Assembly: GCF_052114605.1 (NCBI RefSeq)
Contig: NZ_JBFRFB010000008.1
Coordinates: 124,001-188,000, forward strand
DNA from: Microvirga sp052114605
GTDB taxonomy: Bacteria > Pseudomonadota > Alphaproteobacteria > Rhizobiales > Beijerinckiaceae
Direction of reading: 5' to 3'
DNA: 64,000 bases
The position numbers were made by a program, and so were the translations under genes. Below are positions 11,673 to 20,247 of this stretch, piece by piece. Within the stretch, counting starts at the first letter, position 1; the number at the start of each line of letters is the position of its first letter. The notes below the pieces were generated by a model that was not told where the DNA came from, did not search any database, and saw only the letters and a program-made list of their open reading frames with translations.

Positions 11673-12074
11673 ATGGCCACCTTCAATTTCGAACTCGTCT
11701 CTCCCGAGCGCGTGCTGTTCTCCGGCGCCGTCGATGCGGTGGTTCTGCCCGCGAGCGAAGGCGACATGACGGTTCTCGCCGGCCATGCGCCGATGATGAC
11801 GACCCTCAAGACCGGCTTCCTCATTGTCGGGAACGGCTCCGGCAACGGCAGCCGCGTTCTCGTGCGCGGCGGCTTCGCCGATATCAACCAGACCGGCCTG
11901 ACGGTTCTCGCCGAGCGCGCTCTTCCCGCCGAGGAGCTGACCCACGAGATTCTCGACCGGGAAATCCTGCAGGCGGAGATGGTCTGGGACGCCACAACCG
12001 ATCCCGCCGCAAGGCAAGCCGCCGAATCCGCCATCGCGCAGCTGCGTGAGGCCAAAGAGGCGCTGACCTACTGA
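11673..12074 (+). CDS. atpC: F1F0 ATP synthase subunit epsilon
   Basis: The 133-residue central-stalk subunit that binds gamma and can inhibit ATP hydrolysis. The N-terminal beta-sandwich starts MATFNFELVSPERVLFSGAV and includes the family motif LPASEGDMTVLAGHAPMMT. The C-terminal helical hairpin ends in a Glu/Ala-rich segment. It is the last gene of the operon, and a strong intrinsic terminator follows 10 bases after its stop. Confidence 0.95.
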   Translation: MATFNFELVSPERVLFSGAVDAVVLPASEGDMTVLAGHAPMMTTLKTGFLIVGNGSGNGSRVLVRGGFADINQTGLTVLAERALPAEELTHEILDREILQAEMVWDATTDPAARQAAESAIAQLREAKEALTY

Positions 12075-12083
12075 TCTGAAACC

Positions 12084-12110
12084 ACCCGGCTCCGGCCGGG
12101 TTTTTCTTTT
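12084..12110 (+). terminator. Rho-independent terminator of the atp operon
   Basis: The stem CCCGGC/GCCGGG (12085-12090 with 12095-12100) has a four-base loop and is followed by TTTTTCTTTT. It sits just after atpC and touches the start codon of the next gene. Confidence 0.85.
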
Positions 12111-12111
12111 C

Positions 12112-12630
12112 ATGGCAGATGCGGCACCCTTGATCCTCACGCTCGCTCTCGACGAGCGTTCCTTCGCATTCTTCGACGAGCAGAGACGGCGTTACTTTCC
12201 GCCCGCGCGGAACTTCATACCCGCGCATCTGACGCTGTTTCACCATCTGCCCGGCGCTCATCCGGGCAAGATTGAGGACACGGTCGAAACGACGATTGCT
12301 GCCCGGAACAGCTTCTCGCTCAGTGTCACCGGGCTTCGCTCCCTTGGGCGAGGCGTCGCCTATTCGCTCCAATCGCAGGAACTGGCCGAACTGAGACGCG
12401 ATCTCGCCGCCGAATGGGCCCAATGGCTTACGCCGCAGGACCGGCAAAAGCATCAGCCGCATGTCACCATTCAGAACAATGTGGAGCCGGTCGCCGCGCG
12501 AGCGCTGTTGACGACGCTGTCGGAACCCTTCGAGCCGTTTTCAGTGGTCGGAACGGGATTGGATCTCTGGTGGTATCGCGGTGGTCCCTGGGAGAAGGTG
12601 CGGGAATTCCGTTTTGCGAACGGGCAATAG
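12112..12630 (+). CDS. 2'-5' RNA ligase / 2H phosphoesterase family protein
   Basis: A 172-residue 2H-superfamily protein with both HxTx catalytic motifs: HLTLFHHL near residue 39 and HVTIQNN near residue 120. These enzymes act on 2',3'-cyclic phosphates or 2'-5' linked nucleotides; the exact substrate cannot be read from sequence. The ATG at 12112 directly follows the T-tract of the atp terminator, so no Shine-Dalgarno sequence is present. Translation may be leaderless from a promoter buried in the terminator, or a later start may be used, though no other Met occurs early. A repeat-filled gap follows. Confidence 0.8.
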   Translation: MADAAPLILTLALDERSFAFFDEQRRRYFPPARNFIPAHLTLFHHLPGAHPGKIEDTVETTIAARNSFSLSVTGLRSLGRGVAYSLQSQELAELRRDLAAEWAQWLTPQDRQKHQPHVTIQNNVEPVAARALLTTLSEPFEPFSVVGTGLDLWWYRGGPWEKVREFRFANGQ

Positions 12631-12724
12631 AATTCCCGACGCCAGCGCAATCCTTGTCTTGCTCGCTCTCCATCTCTCTACCCTCATCCTGAGAGTCTGG
12701 TTCATCAAGCGCTGACGGTTCTTT

Positions 12725-12883
12725 CCCTCCCCCTTGCGGGGAGGGGCAGGGGTGGGGGTGGTGCGCCCGGGTGAGCGGCAGCCCCATGGAGGCACTGTAG
12801 GAACGGCGACAATTTATGGAGGTTGCTGAGAGCTCCGACTTTCCGACCCCCACCCTCAATCCCTCCCCGCAAGGGGGAGGGAA
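12725..12883. repeat. GC-rich inverted repeat, CCCTCCCC family
   Basis: The left arm (12725-12758) reads CCCTCCCCCTTGCGGGGAGG followed by a G-rich run. The right arm (12846-12883) is nearly its reverse complement and ends GCAAGGGGGAGGG. Each arm also has internal dyad symmetry. The same layout is seen at 19299-19430, which suggests a dispersed MITE- or REP-like family. Confidence 0.75.
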
Positions 12884-12941
12884 GCACGCGCTCCATCCTT
12901 TATGGGCCAGACTCTGAGTAGGTCTGTGTTGGGGATCGTGC

Positions 12942-12972
12942 GAAGAAAAATGGCCGGAACGAGCCCGGCCAT
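12942..12972 (-). terminator. Rho-independent terminator of putA
   Basis: ATGGCCGG pairs with CCGGCCAT (12950-12957 with 12965-12972). On the minus strand the stem is followed by TTTTTCTTC. It lies 36 bases beyond the putA stop. Confidence 0.75.
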
Positions 12973-13007
12973 GATGTGCTGCAAGATAGGAAAGTAAAAG
13001 CGGGCGC

Positions 13008-16000
13008 TCACTCACCCATCGCGATCAGACTGGCGTTGCCGCCTGCGGCCGCCGTGTTGATCGTCACCGTCTGTTCTGTCGCGAAACGCAGCAGATAGTG
13101 CGGGCCGCCGGCCTTCGGGCCGGTGCCGGAGAGGCCGTGGCCGCCGAAGGGCTGCACACCGACGACGGCGCCGATCATGTTGCGGTTCACATAGACGTTG
13201 CCGACGGACAGCGCATCGACGATGCGGCTCACGGTGGTGTCGATGCGCGAATGCACGCCGAGCGTCAGGCCATAGCCTGAACCCTCAATGGCTTCGATCA
13301 CCTCGTTCAAACGGCCCGCCTTGTAGCGCACCACGTGCAACACCGGGCCGAAGACCTCCTGTGCGAGATCGTGCGGCTTGTTCAACTCGAAGATATGCGG
13401 CGCCACATAGGTGCCGGTTGCAGGCGCATCGCCCGCGTAATGCACCTTCGCCTGGTTCTTCATGTTCGCGATATGCGCGTCCAGCTTGTCCTTCGCCTCG
13501 CGGTCGATCACAGGGCCCACATGGGTCGAGATCTCGCGCGGGTCGGCGATCTTCAGTTCCTTCGCATTGCCCGCGATCATCTCGATCATACGGTCGGCCA
13601 CATCCTCCTGCACGCAGAGAAGACGAAGCGCCGAGCAGCGCTGGCCGGCCGAGCGGAAGGCGGACATCACCACGTCGTCGGCCACCTGCTCGGGCAAGGC
13701 GGTTGCGTCCACGATCATGGCGTTGATGCCACCCGTTTCCGCGATCAGCGGGACGATGGCCGCGTCCTTATTCGCGAGGGTCCGGTTGATGATGCGCGCC
13801 ACTTCCGTGGAGCCGGTGAAGACAACGCCGCCTACATTCTTGTGCTCGACAAGGCACGCGCCGACGCGTCCGTCGCCGGGTACGAGATGAAGCGCTGTCT
13901 TCGCAACGCCCGCCTCATGCAGGATGCGCACGACCATGTCGGCGATCAGCGGCGTCTGCTCGGCGGGCTTCGCCACTACCGTGTTGCCGGCCATGAGGGC
14001 TGCGCTCACCTGGCCGAGGAAGATGGCGAGGGGGAAGTTCCACGGCGAGATCGCCACGAACACGCCGCGTCCGCGCAGGCGCAGCACGTTGCTCTCGCCC
14101 GTCGGTCCCGGCATCGGCTCGCCGGAGCCGAAGAGGGTGCGCCCCTGCACGGCGTAGTAACGGCAGAAATCGACTGCCTCGCGCACTTCCGAGAGCGCGT
14201 CGTCGAGCGTCTTGCCCGCTTCCACCTGCAGCAGGTGCAGCAGCGCCCCGCGGCGTTCCTCCAGCAGATCGGCGGCGCGCAGAAGCGCCTTTGCTCGCAC
14301 ATCCGCATCCGTGCGGCTCCAGGCGCTAAAGCCCTTTAGAGCAGCCGCTATGGCACGGTCCGCTGTGTCCGGAGATGCTTCCGTCACATGGCCTGCAATC
14401 GTCGTGCCGTCGATGGGGCTGACGACGGAACGGATTTCGCCACTCGCAGCCTTGCCGTCGATCAGCGGCTCGGCCTTGAAGCTTTTCTGTGAGGCCGTCC
14501 TGATTTCCGCCAGCAATACTTCGAGCGAATCGCGATGGCCGAACTCGACCCCCTGCGAATTGGCGCGTCCTGGACCGTAGAGATCGCGCGGCAGAGGAAG
14601 CTTGGGATGGCGCGCCTGATCGGCGGAGACGATGATGTCCGCAGGGCGCTTGAGAAGCGCTTGCACCGGAACATCGGTATCCGCCGCCACGGACACGAAG
14701 GAGGAGTTCGCGCCGTTCTCGAGCAGACGACGCACGAGATAGGCAAGAAGATCGCGGTGGCCGCCGACCGGCGCATAGGCGCGGCAGGCAAGTCCCGGAT
14801 TGTCTTCGAGCAGGCGCGTATAGAGCGCTTCGCCCATGCCGTGCAGGCGCTGGAACTCGTAGCCCTCCGTGCCGCCCGCGCGCTCGATGATCGAGGCGAC
14901 GGTGAGCGCGTTGTGGGTGGCGAATTGCGGGTAGATGCGCGGGCGAAGCGCCAGCATCTTCTCGGCGCAGGCGACGTAATGCAGGTCCGTCATCGCCTTG
15001 CGGGTGAAGACCGGATAATCGTCGAGGCCGCGCTCCTGCGCGCGCTTCACTTCCGTGTCCCAATAGGCGCCCTTCACGAGACGCACCATCATCTGGCGAT
15101 CGTACTTCTCGGCCATGGCGGCAATCGCATCGATCACCGAGCCCGCGCGTTTCTGATAGGCCTGAATGGCGAGGCCAAAACCTTTCCAATCGGCAAGCGA
15201 CGGATCCGCGATCACGGCTTCGATCACGTTGAGGGAGAGTTCGAGCCGGTCCGCTTCTTCCGCGTCGATGGTGAAGTTGAGGTCGTAGGATTTCGCCTTG
15301 CGCGCCAGCTCGATGGTCAGCGGAACGAGTTCGCGCATCACGCGCTCGCGGCTCGTCGCTTCATACCGCGGATGCAGCGCCGACAGCTTCACCGAAATGC
15401 CGGGGCGGTTCGGCAGCGGTTCGTTGCCGGCGGAGCGGCCGATGGCATCGATGGCGGCGGCGTAGGAATCGTAATAGCGGCGGGCGTCATCCGCCGTACG
15501 CGCGCCTTCGCCCAGCATGTCGAAGGAATAGCGATAGACGCGGCCCTTGGCGGAGCCGGCGCGCTTCAGCGCGTCCTCGATGGTCTGTCCGAGCACGAAG
15601 TGATTGCCCATCACGCGCATGGCTTGACGCGTCGCCGTGCGCACGGTCGGCAGGCCGAGGCGCTTGGTGAGCTGGCCCAGAATGCTCTCCGGCGTCTCGC
15701 CGGGCTGGATCACGCGGGCCGTAATGCCGAGCGCCCATGCCGAGGCAGACACGAGGAACGCGTCGGACTTGGACTTATGGCCCGCGAAATCCGCGCTTCC
15801 CAGTTTGTCCTCGATGAGCTTATCGGCCGTGGCGGCATCCGGCACCCGCAGCAGCGCCTCGGCCAGCACCATCAGCGCCAAGCCTTCCTTGGTGGAGAGC
15901 GCATATTCCCGCAGCATCTCCTCGACGCCGCCGAGGCCGCCGCCCTTGGCGCGAATCGCCTCGATCAGGCGCGTGGCGCGCTCATCGACCCGGCGCTCGC

Positions 16001-16106
16001 GCTCCGGGGAAAGCCTGGACCGGCTGAGCAGGCGGGCGGCGACGGCCTTGTCGTCTTCCGCGAAGGGAGGGTGGAAGGGCGGGGCGGCTTGAGACGTCGC
16101 GGTCAT
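13008..16106 (-). CDS. putA: Bifunctional proline dehydrogenase / L-glutamate gamma-semialdehyde dehydrogenase
   Basis: Oxidises proline to glutamate in two steps with FAD and NAD+, feeding electrons to quinone at the inner membrane. The 1032-residue protein has the PRODH barrel in the first ~480 residues (SVKLSALHPRYE, VKGAYWDTEVKRAQ, RAYAPVGGHRDLLAYLVRRL). The aldehyde dehydrogenase half follows with SPWNFPLAIFLGQ, the VFTGSTEVA NAD site, ETGGINAMIVD and the catalytic Cys in SAGQRCSALR. There is no N-terminal ribbon-helix-helix domain, so this PutA is not self-regulating. That fits the divergent Lrp-type gene next door. Confidence 0.96.
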   Translation of the reverse strand: MTATSQAAPPFHPPFAEDDKAVAARLLSRSRLSPERERRVDERATRLIEAIRAKGGGLGGVEEMLREYALSTKEGLALMVLAEALLRVPDAATADKLIEDKLGSADFAGHKSKSDAFLVSASAWALGITARVIQPGETPESILGQLTKRLGLPTVRTATRQAMRVMGNHFVLGQTIEDALKRAGSAKGRVYRYSFDMLGEGARTADDARRYYDSYAAAIDAIGRSAGNEPLPNRPGISVKLSALHPRYEATSRERVMRELVPLTIELARKAKSYDLNFTIDAEEADRLELSLNVIEAVIADPSLADWKGFGLAIQAYQKRAGSVIDAIAAMAEKYDRQMMVRLVKGAYWDTEVKRAQERGLDDYPVFTRKAMTDLHYVACAEKMLALRPRIYPQFATHNALTVASIIERAGGTEGYEFQRLHGMGEALYTRLLEDNPGLACRAYAPVGGHRDLLAYLVRRLLENGANSSFVSVAADTDVPVQALLKRPADIIVSADQARHPKLPLPRDLYGPGRANSQGVEFGHRDSLEVLLAEIRTASQKSFKAEPLIDGKAASGEIRSVVSPIDGTTIAGHVTEASPDTADRAIAAALKGFSAWSRTDADVRAKALLRAADLLEERRGALLHLLQVEAGKTLDDALSEVREAVDFCRYYAVQGRTLFGSGEPMPGPTGESNVLRLRGRGVFVAISPWNFPLAIFLGQVSAALMAGNTVVAKPAEQTPLIADMVVRILHEAGVAKTALHLVPGDGRVGACLVEHKNVGGVVFTGSTEVARIINRTLANKDAAIVPLIAETGGINAMIVDATALPEQVADDVVMSAFRSAGQRCSALRLLCVQEDVADRMIEMIAGNAKELKIADPREISTHVGPVIDREAKDKLDAHIANMKNQAKVHYAGDAPATGTYVAPHIFELNKPHDLAQEVFGPVLHVVRYKAGRLNEVIEAIEGSGYGLTLGVHSRIDTTVSRIVDALSVGNVYVNRNMIGAVVGVQPFGGHGLSGTGPKAGGPHYLLRFATEQTVTINTAAAGGNASLIAMGE

Positions 16107-16218
16107 GGATGTCCTCTGGGTGTTTCCCGGAATATATGAGCCATCCTGCCGTGTTTCGATGGCAATCTTTGGAGCTTTGCCTTACGAAACAAGGACAAAT
16201 GATGAGAAGGCCGTGAAA

Positions 16219-16680
16219 ATGGCGGATATGGACCGGATCGATCGGAAGATCCTGAAATTCCTGCAGGAGGATGGCCGGATCTCGGCCGTGGACCTTGCCG
16301 AAAAAGTGGGCCTTTCGCCCACATCCACAAGCGACCGGGTGAAGCGCCTCCAGCGGGAGGGCTATATCGCCGGCTTCGGGGCGAGGCTCGATCCGCACCG
16401 GCTCGGCCTGGAGCTTCTGGTTTTCGTGGAGGTCTCCCTCGACAAGACTACGCCGGATGTCTTCGAGAAATTCGCCGAGGCCGTGAAGCGCGCGCCCGAG
16501 GTTCTGGAATGCCACATGGTGGCGGGCGGCTTCGATTATCTGGTGAAGACACGGGTCGCCGACATGGCGGCCTACCGGCATTTCCTCGGCGAGATTCTGC
16601 TGGCGCTCCCGGGCGTGAAGGAAACGCGCACCTACGCGGTGATGGAGGAAGTGAAGAGCGACGGGATGCTGCCGGTGTGA
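16219..16680 (+). CDS. putR: Lrp/AsnC family regulator, probable PutR
   Basis: A 153-residue Lrp/AsnC protein. The N-terminal winged helix (DRIDRKILKFLQEDGRISAV, then VGLSPTSTSDRVKRLQREG) is followed by the C-terminal effector-sensing RAM domain, from VFVEVSLDKTT to the C-terminus. It is transcribed divergently from putA across about 110 bases. In rhizobia and Agrobacterium an Lrp-type PutR activates putA in response to proline, and this layout is the same. The ATG at 16219 begins at the HTH domain; a GTG six bases earlier is an alternative. The gene symbol rests on context. Confidence 0.85.
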   Translation: MADMDRIDRKILKFLQEDGRISAVDLAEKVGLSPTSTSDRVKRLQREGYIAGFGARLDPHRLGLELLVFVEVSLDKTTPDVFEKFAEAVKRAPEVLECHMVAGGFDYLVKTRVADMAAYRHFLGEILLALPGVKETRTYAVMEEVKSDGMLPV

Positions 16681-16689
16681 CATCCGTCG

Positions 16690-16780
16690 CGTCATGGCCG
16701 GGCTCGTCCCAGCCATCCCGATACTGAGAAGCGCTACGCTCTTCAGAACGAGATCACCGGCACAAGGCCGGTGATGACGG
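16690..16780 (+). repeat. Palindromic repeat, GTCATGGCCGGGC family, copy A
   Basis: Contains two hairpins: GTCATGGCCGGGCTCGTCCC paired with its downstream partner, and CACCGGCACAAGGCCGGTG ending in ATGACGG. An inverted relative lies at 28013-28101, and a single-hairpin relative forms the putA terminator. It follows the putR stop directly. Confidence 0.75.
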
Positions 16781-16787
16781 TCGCTAA

Positions 16788-16899
16788 AGCATCGGACCAA
16801 AAAGTGGATTTGCACTTTTTGGATGAATCCGATGCTTTCTCTCTGAGTGAGAGCATCGTTCGCGCGCAAAACCGGGTCCACTTTTGCGTACGATGCTCT
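16788..16899 (+). repeat. About 110-bp palindromic repeat, AGCATCGG family, copy 1
   Basis: Begins AGCATCGGACCAAAAAGTGG, folds through a central TTTGCACTTTTTGG arm, and ends CCACTTTTGCGTACGATGCT. Related copies are at 28387-28496, 45471-45578 and, inverted, 46604-46717. All are intergenic. Confidence 0.8.
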
Positions 16900-16907
16900 A
16901 AGGGTGG

Positions 16908-17951
16908 TTAGCCGGAAATGACTTCCTGTTCGTCTTTCGTCTTCCACAGTGAGAAGACGACACCGCCCGCGATCAGGGCGAGAGTTACGCCGAGCGAGAT
17001 GGTGGGGGCGAGCTTGCCCACGAGCTGATTCCAGAAAATCTTGCCGCCGATGAAGACGAGCACGAGAGCCAGCGCGTATTTCAGATAGTGGAAGCGGTGC
17101 ACCATGGCGGCGAGCGCAAAGTAGAGCGCGCGCAGGCCGAGGATAGCCATGATGTTGGCCGTGTAGACCACGAAGGTGTCGGTGGTGATGGCGAAGATCG
17201 CTGGCACCGAGTCCACCGCAAAGATCAGGTCGGCGATGTTGATCACCACGAGCGCCAGGAAAAGCGGCGTCGCCCACACGACGAGCTTGCCGGATTTCGT
17301 ATCGGGCTCGCGCACGAAGAAGCGCTGATCGTGTAAGCGGTTCGTCACGCGCATATGCTTGCGCATGAAGCGGACCATCGCGTTCTTGTCGATATTCGGC
17401 TCGCTTTCCGGCACGAGCAGCATCTTGATGCCGGTCGCGATGAGGAACGCCCCGAAGAGATAGAGCATCCAGGCATATTCCTGCACCAGGGCAGCGCCTA
17501 CCGCGATCATGATGCCGCGCAGAATGATGACGCCGATGATGCCCCACACGAGGGCTCGATATTGATATTTCCGGGGGATCGCGAAATAGCTGAAGATCAG
17601 CGAGATCACGAAGACGTTATCGATGGACAGGGACTTCTCGATGAAGAAACCCGTGAAGTACGAAATGCCCGCATGGGTTCCGTCCTCGGTCACCAGGAGG
17701 CCGGTTTCGAACGACCACCAGATATAAGCGCCGAACAGCACCGCGATGGTGATGTAGAAGACGGACAGGAGAAGGCTCTCCTTCACGCCGAGCTCCTTGT
17801 CCTTTCTGTTCAGGACACCGAGATCGAAAGCGAGGAGAAAAACGACAAGGCTCAGGAAAGCCGTCCACATCCAGACGGGTTTTCCCAGCCATTCCACTAA
17901 GAGGAATTCTGGCATGATAACCGGACCTATGATTGCTTTAAGTTCAAGCAT
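16908..17951 (-). CDS. TerC family integral membrane protein
   Basis: A 347-residue TerC/Alx-type protein with about nine hydrophobic segments. The family signatures are FIEKSLSIDNVFVISLIFSY (about residue 100) and ADLIFAVDSVPAIFAITTDT (about 235), whose acidic residues are thought to bind metal. Members are linked to manganese homeostasis or tellurite resistance. The ATG at 17951 is preferred because GGAG lies close upstream on the minus strand; ATGs at 17963 and 17915 are possible. It is divergent from the ABC importer genes. The long open frame upstream of these starts is antisense to the binding-protein gene and is not real. Confidence 0.88.
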   Translation of the reverse strand: MLELKAIIGPVIMPEFLLVEWLGKPVWMWTAFLSLVVFLLAFDLGVLNRKDKELGVKESLLLSVFYITIAVLFGAYIWWSFETGLLVTEDGTHAGISYFTGFFIEKSLSIDNVFVISLIFSYFAIPRKYQYRALVWGIIGVIILRGIMIAVGAALVQEYAWMLYLFGAFLIATGIKMLLVPESEPNIDKNAMVRFMRKHMRVTNRLHDQRFFVREPDTKSGKLVVWATPLFLALVVINIADLIFAVDSVPAIFAITTDTFVVYTANIMAILGLRALYFALAAMVHRFHYLKYALALVLVFIGGKIFWNQLVGKLAPTISLGVTLALIAGGVVFSLWKTKDEQEVISG

Positions 17952-18242
17952 CGGCTCCGACATCACAGGCGCATGTTCGCGTCCTGCCAGAGGGGCCCGG
18001 TCACCGATATCGCCAAAGTGGGTAGGAAAAGCTCCCGCGTCAAGAGTGCCGTCTCGAAAATGAATTTTGCTCAATCTTAAGCCAAATGCTGGGCTGGCAG
18101 GCAGTTTTGCCGTGGCAAGAGGCTTGACCCTGAGCGCCGTTCTGCTTGCATGGTCAAGAACCGGGCAAAAGGCACGAAGACGGCCAAGCTGCTCCGCCTC
18201 CCGGATATTCCGGGAGCAGACCATAAAACAGAGGTGACGGTG

Positions 18243-19280
18243 ATGGTGTCTGAACGTTCGACGAAGAAGCGGTGGAGCATGGGTCTGCTGGCGGGAGCAG
18301 CTTTGCTTCTCGGCTCCGCAGCCGCACAGGCTCAGACGCCGGTACGCTTCAGTCTGGACTGGCGCTGGGAAGGCCCGGCGGCACCCTTCGCCGTCGCGCT
18401 CGACAAGGGCTACTTCAAGGCCGAGGGCCTCGATGTGACGATCGATCCGGCCTCGGGCTCGCGCGAGCCGATCTCGCGCGTGGCATCGGGCACCTATGAT
18501 GTGGGCTTCGGCGACGTGAACTCCCTCGTGCGCTTTCGCGACGAGAATCCCGGCACCGACATCAAGGCCGTGATGGTGATCTACGACCGTCCGCCTTTCG
18601 CAATCATCGGACGCAAGAGCCGCGGCATCTCGAAGGAGGTGTCGAGCCTTGCAGGCAAGAAGATGGGCGCCCCGGCAGCCGACGGCGCCTATGCGCAATG
18701 GCCGATCTTCAAGGCCGTGAACAAGATCGACGATTCCACCATGAAGTTCGAGAATGTCGGCTTCCCCGTACGCGAACCGATGCTGGCGCAGGGCGAGGTC
18801 GATGCGGTCTTCGGCTTCTCCATGTCCTCCTACATCAACCTCAAGTCCCGCGGCGTTCCGGCCGACGACATCGTCGTCATGCTCATGAGCGATTACGGCG
18901 TGGACCTCTACGGCAACACCATCATCGTCTCGCAGAAATTTGCGCAGGAAAAGCCGGAAGCGGTGAAGGGCCTGCTGCGCGCCATCATGAAGGGCGTGCA
19001 CGACACGCTGAAGGACCCGTCGAGCGCGGTCGATTCCGTGATCAAGCGCAACGACGTCGCGAAGAAGGAAGTCGAGCTGGAGCGCCTCAAGATGGTGCTC
19101 GAGCAAAACATGATCACGCCGTGGGTGAAGGAGAACGGCTTCGGCGGCATCGACAAGGCCCGCTTCGCGAAAGCGCTCGACGAAATCGGCCTGACCTTCA
19201 CCTACAAGGCAAAGCCCACGGTTGAGGGCGTGTTCACGGAAGAGTTCCTGCCCGCCGCCGACCAGCGGAAGGTGAATTGA
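18243..19280 (+). CDS. ABC transporter substrate-binding protein (NitT/TauT type)
   Basis: A 345-residue periplasmic binding protein. After the ATG at 18243 comes a basic N-region and the hydrophobic core MGLLAGAALLLGSAAAQAQ with a typical signal-peptidase site. The mature part (RFSLDWRWEGPAAPFAVALD, YFKAEGLDVTI, YDVGFGDVNSLVRFR) is typical of the SsuA/ThiY/NMT1-like family. Candidate ligands are aliphatic sulfonates, nitrate-like anions or thiamine-precursor pyrimidines, and the sequence does not decide. An AGAGGTG ribosome-binding site precedes the start. ATPase and permease genes follow. Confidence 0.88.
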   Translation: MVSERSTKKRWSMGLLAGAALLLGSAAAQAQTPVRFSLDWRWEGPAAPFAVALDKGYFKAEGLDVTIDPASGSREPISRVASGTYDVGFGDVNSLVRFRDENPGTDIKAVMVIYDRPPFAIIGRKSRGISKEVSSLAGKKMGAPAADGAYAQWPIFKAVNKIDDSTMKFENVGFPVREPMLAQGEVDAVFGFSMSSYINLKSRGVPADDIVVMLMSDYGVDLYGNTIIVSQKFAQEKPEAVKGLLRAIMKGVHDTLKDPSSAVDSVIKRNDVAKKEVELERLKMVLEQNMITPWVKENGFGGIDKARFAKALDEIGLTFTYKAKPTVEGVFTEEFLPAADQRKVN

Positions 19281-19298
19281 GTATTCCGCTTCGTTGAT

Positions 19299-19430
19299 CA
19301 CCCACCCCTTGAGGGGGAGGTCGCGAGCATAGCGAGCGGGGTGGGGTGGGAAGCGTTACGTTCTGCAAGGTCGGCGCTACCCACCCCACCTCGGCTCTTA
19401 CGAGCCGATCCTCCCCCCTCAAGGGGAGGA
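19299..19430. repeat. GC-rich inverted repeat, second CCTCCCC-type element
   Basis: CACCCACCCCTTGAGGGGGA on the left faces CTCCCCCCTCAAGGGGAGG on the right, with internal GGGGTGGGGTGGG and CCCACCCCACC arms. It fills almost the whole space between the binding-protein gene and the ATPase gene, and ends 18 bases before the TTG start of the latter. Confidence 0.75.
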
Positions 19431-19448
19431 TATTTAGCGGAGCGCCCT

Positions 19449-20240
19449 TTGCCGGTTTTCGTCGACATCCACAAGGTCACTCATGTCTATGCCCGCGCCG
19501 AGGACGGCGTGCCCGCGGTCAAGGACCTGAACCTCAAGATCAACGAGGGCGAGTTCGCCGCGATTGTCGGACCCTCCGGCTGCGGCAAGTCCACCTTGAT
19601 GAAGCTTGCGACCGGCCTGCAGTTTCCGCGCGAGGGAACGGTCATTGTCGATGGCAAGCAGGTCGTCGCGCCGGTAAAGCTCGCAGGCATGGCGTTCCAG
19701 AACCCGACGATGCTGCCCTGGCGCACGACGCTCGACAACATCCTGCTGCCACTTGAGATCGTGGAGCCGCATCGCTCACGGCTGCGCAAGCACAAGAAGG
19801 AATATGTCGCGAGGGCTGAGAGCCTTCTCGCCCAGGTCGGTTTGAAAGGGCAGGGCGATAAATTTCCGTGGCAGCTCTCCGGCGGCATGCAGCAGCGCGC
19901 CTCTCTGTGCCGCGCGCTCATCCACGAGCCGAAACTGCTCATGCTGGATGAGCCTTTCGGTGCGCTCGACAGCTTCACGCGTGAGGAGTTGTGGTGCGTG
20001 ATGCGTGACCTGCACGCGGCGCAGAAGGTCACGATCATCCTGGTGACGCACGACCTGCGCGAGGCTGCTTTCCTGGCCGACCGCATCTTCTGCATGAGCT
20101 CACGTCCCGGACGGATCGTGGCCGAGCGCGAGGTGCCCTTCCCGCGTCCACGCGATCTCGAGATCACCTACACACCGGAATTCTCCGAACTCGTCCATGA
20201 GCTGCGCAATCACATCGCGCAGGCGCGCAAGGCGGCTTGA
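19449..20240 (+). CDS. ABC transporter ATP-binding protein (NitT/TauT type)
   Basis: A 263-residue nucleotide-binding subunit. Walker A GPSGCGKST, Q-loop FQNPTMLPWR, signature LSGGMQQRASLCRA, Walker B LLMLDEPFGALD and the H-switch VTHDLREAA are all present. The TTG at 19449 is chosen because GGAG lies 8 bases upstream and the protein then begins at the usual VFVDIHKVTHVYA; the frame further upstream is repeat DNA. It couples ATP hydrolysis to the permease that starts 7 bases after its stop. Confidence 0.9.
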   Translation: MPVFVDIHKVTHVYARAEDGVPAVKDLNLKINEGEFAAIVGPSGCGKSTLMKLATGLQFPREGTVIVDGKQVVAPVKLAGMAFQNPTMLPWRTTLDNILLPLEIVEPHRSRLRKHKKEYVARAESLLAQVGLKGQGDKFPWQLSGGMQQRASLCRALIHEPKLLMLDEPFGALDSFTREELWCVMRDLHAAQKVTIILVTHDLREAAFLADRIFCMSSRPGRIVAEREVPFPRPRDLEITYTPEFSELVHELRNHIAQARKAA

Positions 20241-20247
20241 GCATTCC

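Larger units (their letters stand above)
12631..13007. other. Non-coding gap with inverted repeat and putA terminator
   Basis: The gap between the 2H phosphoesterase gene and putA (convergent) holds a large GC-rich inverted repeat and the putA terminator hairpin. Open frames in it are short and biased by the repeat; I see no gene. Confidence 0.7.

Noticed and set aside
14535..16139. Long plus-strand frame over putA
   Set aside because: Complementary to the intact PRODH half of putA; no protein-like motif.
17964..18100. Possible yybP-ykoY manganese riboswitch upstream of terC
   Set aside because: TerC genes often follow this riboswitch, but the hallmark GGGGAGTAG segment is absent; only a small hairpin near 17967-17985 is seen.
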